A stretch of DNA of 64,000 nucleotides from Comamonas serinivorans (GTDB lineage: Bacteria > Pseudomonadota > Gammaproteobacteria > Burkholderiales > Burkholderiaceae_C): positions 2,046,001 to 2,110,000 of the forward strand of contig NZ_CP021455.1 of NCBI RefSeq assembly GCF_002158865.1, read 5' to 3'. This document shows positions 8,633 through 16,407 of this stretch, one piece after another. The notes under the pieces were generated by a model. It saw only the letters and a program-made list of their open reading frames with translations, was not told the origin of the DNA and searched no databases. Each line of letters begins with the position of its first letter. Within the stretch, counting starts at the first letter, position 1. The position numbers and the translations under genes are program-made.

Positions 8633-9024
8633 CGAAATCGCCCTGGGCGTGGAAATGCCAAAAAAGCGATATCGGAATTCCGATATCTCAATCAAATCAA
8701 TGGTTTAAACGCTTCTTGCCGTGGGCGGCGATTGCGGTGTTGGCGCTCTCCGGCTGTGCATCGACAACCCCAGAGCCCGCCCGCACCATTCGCGTGAATG
8801 TGCCCATCCCGATTGCGTGTCAGGAGCCGGTGCCGGAAAAGCCCAACATGCCCGTTGACAGCCTGCCGACAGACGCCGATCTAGACCGGATCGTGCAGGC
8901 GATGATCGCGTCAATTGAGCGGTGGGAGGGTTACGCGGGTCAGCTTGAAACGGCCTTGGCGAATTGCCGTGTGCCTGTTAAGCAATCAGGCTATGGGCTC
9001 AGGGGGTCGCTGGCGGTGCGCTGA
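8629..9024 (+). CDS. Outer-membrane lipoprotein, Rz1-like outer spanin candidate
   Basis: The product has 131 residues. A hydrophobic stretch ends in the lipobox LSGC with Cys43, followed by a Pro-rich mature start (ASTTPEPARTIRVNVPIPIA). The coupled position after the Rz-like gene fits the o-spanin. Two features are odd. The region before the lipoprotein signal is about 28 residues long and contains a perfect 20-bp DNA palindrome, and the mature protein is longer than a classical Rz1. The 3' end runs 26 bases into the oppositely oriented AcrVA2-like gene. Confidence 0.6.
   Translation: MTKSPWAWKCQKSDIGIPISQSNQWFKRFLPWAAIAVLALSGCASTTPEPARTIRVNVPIPIACQEPVPEKPNMPVDSLPTDADLDRIVQAMIASIERWEGYAGQLETALANCRVPVKQSGYGLRGSLAVR
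8668..8687. promoter_or_regulatory. Perfect 20-bp palindrome, possible operator
   Basis: GATATCGGAATTCCGATATC is a complete dyad with no loop and no mismatch, lying in the first codons of the outer-spanin gene. It has the form of a dimeric repressor site. No regulator gene sits beside it, so the partner is unknown. Confidence 0.35.
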
Positions 9025-10054
9025 CCTTTCGGATGGTCGCCGGTAGGCTGGCGATGTCAGGCAGATTCACGGCGATGGGCGGCTGCCAACGCAGGTCGAA
9101 TTTGCGCCGCTCGCGCGGGATGTCCTGGCCGTCCTTGTCTTTCATCGGGCCGCTCCAATACCCGTGCCAGTGGGCGCGGCGGACATGGCCACGCGGGCCG
9201 GCGTGCGTGCCGCCCTGGTCCGTCTCGGCGGCCTGGTAGGCCGCACGCAGGGCAGCGCCCATGCGCACGCCCACGTCCCACATGCGGACGCCTTGGGCCG
9301 GGAAAAGACGCCAGCCGTCGCGCCGGGTGCGCGTCGGCTCAGGGTTGCCGGGGTGCCCCCGGCCCTGGATGTCGTCGCCTTCGCAGATATACAGCAGCAG
9401 GCTGATGACGGCCGCGCACCAGGCGTTCACGCCGGGCAGCGCGCCCTGGTCTGCATCCCACTCGGCGAATACGCCGGCGAGGGACTGCTGCAGCGTGCCC
9501 ACCAGCGGGATGGCCTGGTGCTCGATGCGTGGATGGCCCTCGATGAGTTGGCCCAGCACCAACTCGACGGGCGCGCCATCGGGCCGATTGAGCCGTGCCC
9601 ACACGCCCAGCAGGGGCACGCGGTGGCTGTCATGGCGCACCGCCTGAAGACCGGGTGTCTCGATGTAGAGGCACCATTCCGGCAGGCGCTCCAGCACCTG
9701 TGCCGGCAGGTCGCCACGCAGGTCAGTGTCGATGAGGGCGGCGTACAGGGCCGGATCCACGCGATAGATGCCCTGCGTCATGCGCCAAGCGGCCAGGGTC
9801 GTGAACGGCATGGCCGCCTGCGTGAGCTGCAGCGGCGTCAGCGCCATGAGGGACCGTGCGGCCCCCATTCCGCCCGCCTCGACTGCGGCGCGGGCGTAGG
9901 CCTCGCCGCCAGCAGGATCGGTGAGGTAGATGCCTGGGGGCTGCGACTCGGCTGCTCGCACCGCATCGCAGGCGGCCCAGATGCCGGGCAGCAGGCGCCC
10001 AGCCTGCTCAAGCTGGGTGCGTGCGATGTGGGTGCGTTTCTGAAATTGGGTCAT
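8999..10054 (-). CDS. AcrVA2-family anti-CRISPR-like protein
   Basis: A 351-residue protein whose ATG overlaps the upstream gene's stop as ATGA. I recognise three family features: an Ala/Leu-rich N-terminal helical part ending AAWRMTQGIYRVDPALYAAL (about 88-107), the block LPEWCLYIETPG (124-135), and a C-terminal block about 288-330 with HVRRAHWHGYWSGP followed by DLRWQPPIAVN. These match my memory of AcrVA2 homologues from phages and plasmids. AcrVA2 inhibits type V-A CRISPR by blocking Cas12a production. Family identity is from memory, and inhibitory activity of this protein is inference. It sits at the prophage edge, opposite the lysis genes, as morons often do. Confidence 0.6.
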   Translation of the reverse strand: MTQFQKRTHIARTQLEQAGRLLPGIWAACDAVRAAESQPPGIYLTDPAGGEAYARAAVEAGGMGAARSLMALTPLQLTQAAMPFTTLAAWRMTQGIYRVDPALYAALIDTDLRGDLPAQVLERLPEWCLYIETPGLQAVRHDSHRVPLLGVWARLNRPDGAPVELVLGQLIEGHPRIEHQAIPLVGTLQQSLAGVFAEWDADQGALPGVNAWCAAVISLLLYICEGDDIQGRGHPGNPEPTRTRRDGWRLFPAQGVRMWDVGVRMGAALRAAYQAAETDQGGTHAGPRGHVRRAHWHGYWSGPMKDKDGQDIPRERRKFDLRWQPPIAVNLPDIASLPATIRKVSAPPATP

Positions 10055-10479
10055 AGGTCGCTCAGATCATCCGAGCCAGGTGGGGCCCAGTCCTCTGGGC
10101 CGGGTGCGGCGAAATGTGCCGCCAGATCGAGCCCCGTGCAGTCATAGAACCACAGCCGGGGCCATCGGCGATGCAGATCACTGATGGCGTTCACGATGGC
10201 CGGCAGATCAGGCCGGCGCAGTAGGTCAAGGTCAGGAATCTCCACGCGTCGGGCCACGCGGGGGCCACTGTGGGCAGTTGGAGCACTCCGCCCGCTGGGG
10301 TAGCGCTCCATTACGCCGCCCGCGAACACGCGCAGACACACATACCCCAGCGTCGCCGCTGGGGATAGGCTGTGCGCGTTAGGGGGTGCAGGCCACTCGC
10401 GGTGAATGATGATTCGATTGCCGCCCAGTTGGCGTGTGCTGATGACAATCGGCGTTGCTCTATTCGCGCGGGGTCTCAT
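10051..10479 (-). CDS. Hypothetical protein of the anti-CRISPR-type operon
   Basis: The product has 142 residues, and I start it at the ATG overlapping the upstream stop (ATGA) rather than at the longer in-frame open stretch. Visible parts are an N-terminal MRPRANRATPIVISTRQLGG and a C-terminal region with RRWPRLWFYDCTGLDLAAHF and an acidic end. I do not recognise a family and see no membrane segment or catalytic motif. It is coupled to genes on both sides, so it should be expressed together with the AcrVA2-like protein. Confidence 0.55.
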   Translation of the reverse strand: MRPRANRATPIVISTRQLGGNRIIIHREWPAPPNAHSLSPAATLGYVCLRVFAGGVMERYPSGRSAPTAHSGPRVARRVEIPDLDLLRRPDLPAIVNAISDLHRRWPRLWFYDCTGLDLAAHFAAPGPEDWAPPGSDDLSDL

Positions 10480-10796
10480 GACATCTCTACCGTAACCACA
10501 GCCTCGACGCCGCCTGGCGTCCGGTGGTCGTATGCACATTCGGCGCGCAGAGCCTCCACGCGGGTCGCAATGGCGGCATCGTTGTCGATGCACAGGACTG
10601 CATGGGCGTTTTGTCCTGCCGCATATGCGGCCTCGCATGCGGCCTCGGCCAGAGCCAGTTTGTTTTCGCCACGGATCACGAGGACGCGCATAACGATATT
10701 CTGGGCGGGAAAATCCGACCAGCGCGTGGCTTGGTGGTCCCACGTTTTGCCATTGTCGATGGCAACAATGCGGACGCGAGCGGGTTGGCTGTTCAT
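10476..10796 (-). CDS. Hypothetical small protein of the anti-CRISPR-type operon
   Basis: A 106-residue protein, the first of three translationally coupled leftward genes that end in the AcrVA2-like gene. It reads MNSQPARVRIVAIDNGKTWD and later MRVLVIRGENKLALAEAACE, an alternating beta-alpha pattern with two Cys residues. I do not recognise the family. A second phage inhibitor is possible but nothing in the sequence shows it. Confidence 0.55.
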   Translation of the reverse strand: MNSQPARVRIVAIDNGKTWDHQATRWSDFPAQNIVMRVLVIRGENKLALAEAACEAAYAAGQNAHAVLCIDNDAAIATRVEALRAECAYDHRTPGGVEAVVTVEMS

Positions 10797-10883
10797 GATT
10801 CGACTCCGATTTGAGGACTATCCGGCTACACACCGCCGGCAGGTGGTGGACTGCTTTGCTGCTGTCCATGGATGTAATGTACC

Positions 10884-10901
10884 GCGTTGCGCGCGTAACG
10901 C
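10884..10901. promoter_or_regulatory. 18-bp imperfect dyad upstream of the anti-CRISPR-type operon
   Basis: GCGTT (10884-10888) and AACGC (10897-10901) flank GCGCGCGT; over 18 bp the site matches its own complement at 16 positions. It lies 88 bases upstream of the first of the three coupled genes and just after the small DNA-binding-like gene, a position suitable for an operator. Confidence 0.35.
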
Positions 10902-10915
10902 AAGGCCTTTGAGGC

Positions 10916-11128
10916 TTATCTCTCTAGGTGTTTACCCTTGGCCTCCAAAAGGGCGCGTTCTATGACCGCCGTTTTGCTCGCGGCATAGCCGCTGGCCACC
11001 AAGTCAGCCAGTGCCCGCGCGGCTTCAGTGGACAGCAAGCCGCCCGGCATCCGAACAGCACCAGCTTTGATGCTGCGTGCTTCACTTGCTCGGGATCGCT
11101 CGGCTTGGGTCTTGGGAGGGGTGCTCAT
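10916..11128 (-). CDS. Small ribbon-helix-helix-like protein, possible Aca-type regulator
   Basis: The product has 70 residues from the ATG at 11128; a longer in-frame start at 11197 would add a non-conserved-looking leader. Residues about 24-62 (AVRMPGGLLSTEAARALADL followed by VASGYAASKTAVIERALLEA) have the strand-helix-turn-helix rhythm of ribbon-helix-helix repressors. It is the promoter-proximal leftward gene before the anti-CRISPR-type operon, and a dyad lies between. By analogy with anti-CRISPR-associated (Aca) repressors it may control that operon. This is inference. Confidence 0.5.
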   Translation of the reverse strand: MSTPPKTQAERSRASEARSIKAGAVRMPGGLLSTEAARALADLVASGYAASKTAVIERALLEAKGKHLER

Positions 11129-11287
11129 GAGTAACTCTGGATCGACGCAAAAAATACTCCCCCTTAGCTTAAAAGAGGGTGGGTAAAAAGTTGCCAAACT
11201 CTATGCAATTCATGCATTGTGGGCAACACATGCGAATCTGAAATCGTCATCAGATCAATACCTTACGCCATTGCCTGTGATTCGTTG

Positions 11288-11351
<64 letters not shown>

Positions 11352-11361
11352 AAACATTGAA

Positions 11362-11399
11362 ACCGTCGCTATCCAAAAGGTAGCGGCGGTTTTTCTTTT
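11362..11399 (+). terminator. Rho-independent terminator of the original tRNA-Ser gene
   Basis: ACCGTCGCTA (11362-11371) pairs with TAGCGGCGGT (11381-11390), with one G-T wobble, around a 9-base loop and is followed by TTTTCTTTT. It would end the tRNA-Ser transcript before the prophage inserted. Confidence 0.8.
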
Positions 11400-11859
11400 G
11401 GGCTCATGTCCCGGTGAATGCCTTGCAGGGCACGCTGGTGAACCTGCGGCGAACACCAGTCGGTGCGCTTTGGCCATCATTCGGGCAACTTGCGTGTCGG
11501 AGCCGAAGGCCGTCAGGTCGATGGATCGTGATTCAGGCCTGTGTGAGCCACAGCGCACGGATGCTGATGGAGGGCTGGGTGCGCGTGCCTGGCGACAGCT
11601 TCTGAAGGCTTTATTTCCCAATGAATGGGTGGCAGGGTATGCGGTCAAATCCGTTCGATGAATAACGGAACCAGGGCAATACTGGGAAATTTTTTGGCCT
11701 TGCACCTGCCTGCAGGGAAGGGGCTTGGCCTGGTTCGCACCAGACCGGTAATCGAGCGCGCATTCAGCCCGGCAGGGGGCCATGGTCACAGCCCTGGTGA
11801 CCCTGCCTGCGGCACCGTCGGCCGCAGACCTGACGGCACCCTTCGGGTTCAACCCGCCT
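11400..11859. other. Non-coding stretch with one 46-bp dyad element
   Basis: No convincing gene is present between the tRNA terminator and the glycine-rich gene. The only structured feature is the dyad element at 11637-11682. Confidence 0.6.
11637..11682 (+). repeat. 46-bp dyad element, copy 1
   Basis: GTATG at 1-5, CCGTT at 15-19, loop CGATGAAT, AACGG at 28-32, ATAC at 43-46. It lies downstream of the leftward frameshifted glycine-rich gene. Confidence 0.8.
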
Positions 11860-13433
11860 TCACGCCGAGGGACGGCGACGACGCCATCCCAGGACGCCCA
11901 GCAGGCCGCCGAGTGCCATCAACGGCAGGGCTGACAAGCTGGGCACAGGCCGAGTGGTCCCCGACGCGGCAGCCGTCACTTGGCCCACGGCCGTGCACAC
12001 CTCCAGGCCGGGGTTGGCACCCATGGCGACCGGTGTGACGCAGAAGAACAGGTGCAGTCCGCTGTCGCCAGCCGTCGGGGTGTAGGTGACGTCTGCGCCG
12101 CCCGTCGTGCCTTGTTGCACCACCGTGCCGTCGCGGGATTGAGCCAGGGTGCTTAGGGGGCTGGTGACGAAGGCGTAGCGGGACCCATTGCCCGTCGTGT
12201 CTTCGGCCGTGTCTCCGGTGTACACGTAAGAGCCCGTGACCGTGCCACCCACCACGGCCGAGCCTCTGGCGGCCGGTGTGGCGGTGGGTGGTGGCGTGAC
12301 CGTGAACGTGAAGCGCACCAGACCCGCCTGGCCTGCTGCATCGGCTGCACCGCCTTGACCGGCATCGGCCAGAGGGCCACCCGCCGCGCCGCCGTTGGCG
12401 CCGGCGCCATCGCTGCCGGCCAGGCCGCCTTCGCATGCAGTCAGGTTGGCGATCGCGAGCGCCACACCGGCCGCGCCCGCCGTGCCCGGTATGCCGGGGA
12501 GTCCGTCCTTGCCGCTGTTGCCGTCCGCAGGAGGCTGGGCTGTGCCGGGGTTGCCGAGCTCGCCCGCACTGCCGCCACCCGCGGCGCGGCCACCCACACC
12601 GCCCATCCCCGCGCACCGCCGGCACCCGCGACCACGCCGTCGCCGCCGGGGCCACCTTGACCGCCGGAGCCGCCCGCGCCACCGCGGCCACCGTTGCCGC
12701 CATCGCCTCCGGTTCGGTAGATGAAAGTGGGCGGGGATTCGGTGCCCAGGGGGCCGCCCGCGCCACCCGCGCCGCCGTTGGCACCAACGCCGCCATTGCC
12801 TCCGGCGCCCCCGGTGCCGCCTTGGAGGCCGCTGCCGCCGCCGCCGCCGGTGGCGCCTGCGACGCCATCGCCGCCGTCGCCCCCATTGCCGCCCACGCCA
12901 CCGCGAGAGGGGCTCGCGGGGTTGTCGGTGGCGGGCGCACCCCGGGTGCCTTCTGCGCCCGCAGTGCCTGGCAAGCCATTGGCGCCGGCAGCACCTCGGC
13001 CGCCCGATCCGCCTTGGGCCGAACTTGCGCCCCCACCCACACCGCCAGACGCGCTGGCGCTGGCGTTGCCGCCGCCCCCGCCGCCGTTGGCGGTCATGCC
13101 CGAGATGCCTTCGCCCTGTACAAAGGACATGCCGCCACCGTGAGCGGCCTGACCGGCGGCACCGGCCTGCACGTTCAGCGAGGTGCCGGCGGCCACCGCA
13201 AAGGTGGCCCTGCAGTAGCTGCCGCCACCGCCCCCACCGCCATTCAAGGCGCCTGCGCTGGCGCCACCGCCGCCACCGCCACCCCAGGCCTCGATGGTGA
13301 TGCTGCTGACGCCAACGGGCACGGTGCAGGTGCCCGTGCCATTCACGCCGTTGATGCAATCGGTCGCCATGGCCGGGCCTGCCATGCCGAGGCAGAGCAG
13401 GGATGTGGCTTTGGCGCATGTGGAAAACTTCAT
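11860..13433 (-). pseudogene. Frameshifted glycine-rich secreted protein with IPTL-CTERM-type sorting tail
   Basis: The N-terminal frame starts at ATG 13433 with a signal peptide (MKFSTCAKATSLLCLGMAGP, cleavage after AMA), then GTCTVPVGVSSITIEAWGGG and a long glycine-rich repeat. The C-terminal frame ends with VPSLSALPLMALGGLLGVLG followed by WRRRR, the hydrophobic helix plus Arg cluster of IPTL-CTERM proteins handled by exosortase-type systems. The two frames are out of register. Reading continues properly only if one base (probably a G) is restored near 12613-12616, which would give about 524 residues. It is a diverged relative of the intact gene at 13588, transcribed away from it. It could be a true pseudogene, a phase-variable tract or a sequencing error in GC-rich repeats. 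Confidence 0.7.
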
Positions 13434-13587
13434 GCATTGCCTCCAAAAGGTTCGCTAAATTATGATACGAATTAAGTATTTCATAACATGACGAATCGGA
13501 GCATGGGCGACACATTCGTTCCTTGAAAGAGGGGCTGTTTCGCCGACATGCACGCCATGGTTGGGTTGCGGTTGACCAGGAAACAAC

Positions 13588-15006
13588 ATGATGAAGATTC
13601 AGCGCGCGAAAGCCGTGTCCTTGCTTTCATTGGGCATCGCAAGCCAGGTCTGGGCGGCAGACTGCGTCATCGGCCCCAATGCCGAAGGCAGCTGTACCGT
13701 GCCGGCTGGTGTCAGCAGCATCACCTTTGAAGCCTGGGGCGGCGGTGGTGGGGGTGGCTCGAACGACAAAGGTTGGGATGGTGTGCCGGGCGGCGGCAGT
13801 GGCGGTGGCGGTGGTTCGTATTGCCGGGTCACGGCGACCGTGACACCTGGTGCCATGCTGACGGTGCGGGTGGGCGCCGGTGGTGCGGCAGGGGCTGCGA
13901 ACACTGTGGATTGGACGCGGGTGGGTACATCCAGCCTGGGCGGCGGCTTGTCGGCCGTTACGGGCGTCGGCCTCGCGGGCGTCACCGCCAACGGCGGCGG
14001 CGGCGGAGGCGGCAGCACGGTGAACCTGAACTATTTCGATCAGGCCAAGGGGCGACCAGGACGAGGGGCAACCGCAACGAGCGGCGGCGCGGGCGGTGCC
14101 GGGGGCGACAGCGGCGAATACAAGGCCGCGCCGGGCGGCGGCGGCGGCGCCGGGGCCACAGGCGGCCCGGGTGGTGCGGGCGGCAAGGGCGGAGACGGAG
14201 CCAGTGGTTCCTCGGGTGGCTTGTGGGACGGCTCGTTCTTTGGGCCCGGCATCAACGGTGGGGATGGTGGCAATGGCGGTGATGGCGGCGACGGCGGCCC
14301 AGGCGGAAACGGCACCGTGCCAGGCGTCGGCGGCGCCGCTGGGGCAGGGGGCTTTGGCGGCTATGGCGGAAGCGGTGGCGAGGGCTCGCCAGGGCAGCCA
14401 GAGGGAGAACCTGGCCGAAATGGCATGGCCGGCGTGCCAGGGAGTCCCGGCGTCGACGGTCAAGCTTTGACGGGGCCGCTGGCGGTGCAGGCGTGTGCCG
14501 GCGACGGCGTGGCGGGCGCGGATGGCGCCGGCATTCAGGGTGGGCAGGCGGGTGGCCCGGCCATGGGGGCTGGCGCCGGGGGCAATGGGGGCGCTGCCGG
14601 GCAACCAGGCTTGGTGCGCATGAGTTTCGTTGCCAGCCAGGTCATCGATTTTCCGGCTCAGCCGGCCTCGCACCGCATGGCTGACGGCACCTTCATGCTG
14701 GAGTTCGCCGCCACGACCAGTTCGGGTTTGCCCGTCACCTACAGCAGTTTGACGCCGAGCGTGTGCACGGTCACCGGCGCCACCGTGACGCCCTTGGCTG
14801 CCGGTGTGTGCACCATCGCCGCCGACCAGCCGGGGGGAGATGTCGAGGGTGTGCCCTATGGTTCGGCGGCCCGCGTGACCCAGGACATCTCCATTCAGGC
14901 CGCGGCCGCGAACGCGGTGGCACCGGTGCCGACCTTGAGCACCTGGGCCCTGGGGCTGTTGACAGGTGTGCTGAGTCTGATGGGTTATCGACGCCGCCGC
15001 GCCTGA
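13588..15006 (+). CDS. Glycine-rich secreted protein with IPTL-CTERM sorting signal
   Basis: The product has 472 residues and starts after the ribosome site caggaaacaac. A signal peptide ends near SQVWA (about residue 23). Next come two Cys and TVPAGVSSITFEAWGGGGGG, then about 270 residues of Gly-rich repeats with Cys in GGGGSYCRV. A beta-rich domain follows at about 345-440 (TFMLEFAATTSSGLPVTYSS). The tail PVPTLSTWALGLLTGVLSLM plus YRRRRA is an IPTL-CTERM motif: PTLSxW, membrane helix, Arg cluster. Such proteins are sorted to the envelope by exosortase-H-type enzymes; none is encoded in this window. It is divergent from its frameshifted paralogue. Confidence 0.8.
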   Translation: MMKIQRAKAVSLLSLGIASQVWAADCVIGPNAEGSCTVPAGVSSITFEAWGGGGGGGSNDKGWDGVPGGGSGGGGGSYCRVTATVTPGAMLTVRVGAGGAAGAANTVDWTRVGTSSLGGGLSAVTGVGLAGVTANGGGGGGGSTVNLNYFDQAKGRPGRGATATSGGAGGAGGDSGEYKAAPGGGGGAGATGGPGGAGGKGGDGASGSSGGLWDGSFFGPGINGGDGGNGGDGGDGGPGGNGTVPGVGGAAGAGGFGGYGGSGGEGSPGQPEGEPGRNGMAGVPGSPGVDGQALTGPLAVQACAGDGVAGADGAGIQGGQAGGPAMGAGAGGNGGAAGQPGLVRMSFVASQVIDFPAQPASHRMADGTFMLEFAATTSSGLPVTYSSLTPSVCTVTGATVTPLAAGVCTIAADQPGGDVEGVPYGSAARVTQDISIQAAAANAVAPVPTLSTWALGLLTGVLSLMGYRRRRA

Positions 15007-15138
15007 AGAAGGCGATGACACGGGCCTGAGTGCATGGCCCGAACCTGGGCGCCATGTCCACCCGGCGCAGCGCAGGGTGGGCAGTCCGCCCAGGCTTCTG
15101 GCCTGGCGCAAGGGGTGGTTAGGCCGGCCGTCCCCGGC

Positions 15139-16137
15139 TCACTGAATCTTGGCGTCGGCCAACTCGATCAGGTTCTTCCAGATCGGCACATCGTGCTTGT
15201 AGCGCTCCATGTTCTTGGCCGGCGAGCTGTCCAGCGTCGGCTCAAAGCCCATGTCGCGGATGCGCTTTTGGATCGCCGGATCGGCCATGGCCGTGTGAAT
15301 GGCCGCCGCCAGCTTGTCGATGATGGGCTTGGGCGTGGCCGCCGGTGCGATGAACCCGGCCCAGCCCGACATGCGGTAGGGCGCATCCGTCAGGCCCTGC
15401 TCGGCCAGCGTCGGCACATTCGGCAGTGCCGCCATGCGCTTGGGACCGGACACCCCCAGGTACTTGAACTTGCCGGACGCCACATGCGGGCCCATGTTCA
15501 TCACGCTGCCAAACGCCAGCTGAGCCTCACCGCCCAGCATGCCCTGGATCATCGGCGCCTCGCCCTTGTAGGCCACATGCGTCATGTCGGCCCCCTGCTG
15601 CTTGTTCATGTACGCCATCACCACGTGCCCATACGAGCCCGTGCTGTACGAGCCATACGACACCTTGCCCGGATTGGCCTTGGCATACGCCGCAAACTCC
15701 TTGGCATCCTTGTACGGCGCCTTCGCATCGGCCGTTAGCACCACCACCCCCTCCATCACCTGGGAGACGTAGGTGAAATCCTTGTCCGGGTTGTAAGGCA
15801 GCTTGCTGTAGACGAACTGATTCGCGATCACCGCACCGCTGAGGATCAGCGAAATCGTGTAGCCATCGGGAGCGGCCTTGGCCACCGCATCGGTGCCGAT
15901 GATGCCGCCCGCGCCCGGGCGGTTGTCCACCACGAAAGACTGGCCCAACTGGGCACCCAGCTTCTCGCCGATGACACGCGCCATGATGTCGGTGGCGCCG
16001 CCTGGGGGCATGCCGACGATCACCCGCACGGGGCGGTTGGGGTAGTTGGCGGCGGCGTCCTGGGCGCTGGCATGGCCTGTGACGAGCAGGGCGGGCAGGG
16101 CCAGCGCAAGGGCGCGGCGCGATACGGCATGGGACAT
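15139..16137 (-). CDS. Bug/TctC family tripartite tricarboxylate transporter substrate-binding protein
   Basis: A 332-residue periplasmic binding protein with a signal peptide (MSHAVSRRALALALPALLVT, cleavage after ASA). It shows YPNRPVRVIVGMPPGGATDI and later NRPGAGGIIGTDAVAKAAPD, both diagnostic of Bug proteins, which bind carboxylates and similar small acids. No TctA/TctB membrane subunits are nearby, as is common for the many orphan Bug proteins of Burkholderiales. It is the last of four leftward genes, 270 bases after the CoA-transferase, so the ligand may be the acid handled by those enzymes. Confidence 0.85.
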   Translation of the reverse strand: MSHAVSRRALALALPALLVTGHASAQDAAANYPNRPVRVIVGMPPGGATDIMARVIGEKLGAQLGQSFVVDNRPGAGGIIGTDAVAKAAPDGYTISLILSGAVIANQFVYSKLPYNPDKDFTYVSQVMEGVVVLTADAKAPYKDAKEFAAYAKANPGKVSYGSYSTGSYGHVVMAYMNKQQGADMTHVAYKGEAPMIQGMLGGEAQLAFGSVMNMGPHVASGKFKYLGVSGPKRMAALPNVPTLAEQGLTDAPYRMSGWAGFIAPAATPKPIIDKLAAAIHTAMADPAIQKRIRDMGFEPTLDSSPAKNMERYKHDVPIWKNLIELADAKIQ

Positions 16138-16407
16138 GGTGGTAGTGGTTTGAATGCGGACGGATGACCGCGTTGTTGGTGCGCGGCGCGCACAAAAGCC
16201 AGGGCCTCAACTGCAAGCGCGTGGCGGTCGAAGCCGGCAGGGCCTGCCGGCTCATGAACGATTGATCCACAACAGGCGATCAAACGCGGGGCCCAAGCCT
16301 CTAGGGGTCGGGCATCCCCAGTCGTTGATCCGCTTTGGCGTGAAGACCTGCGGATGTCGGTCCTCGCGGCGGGTCGGGTTGTCTCCTCTCCTCCAGTTGC
16401 CTGGCCG

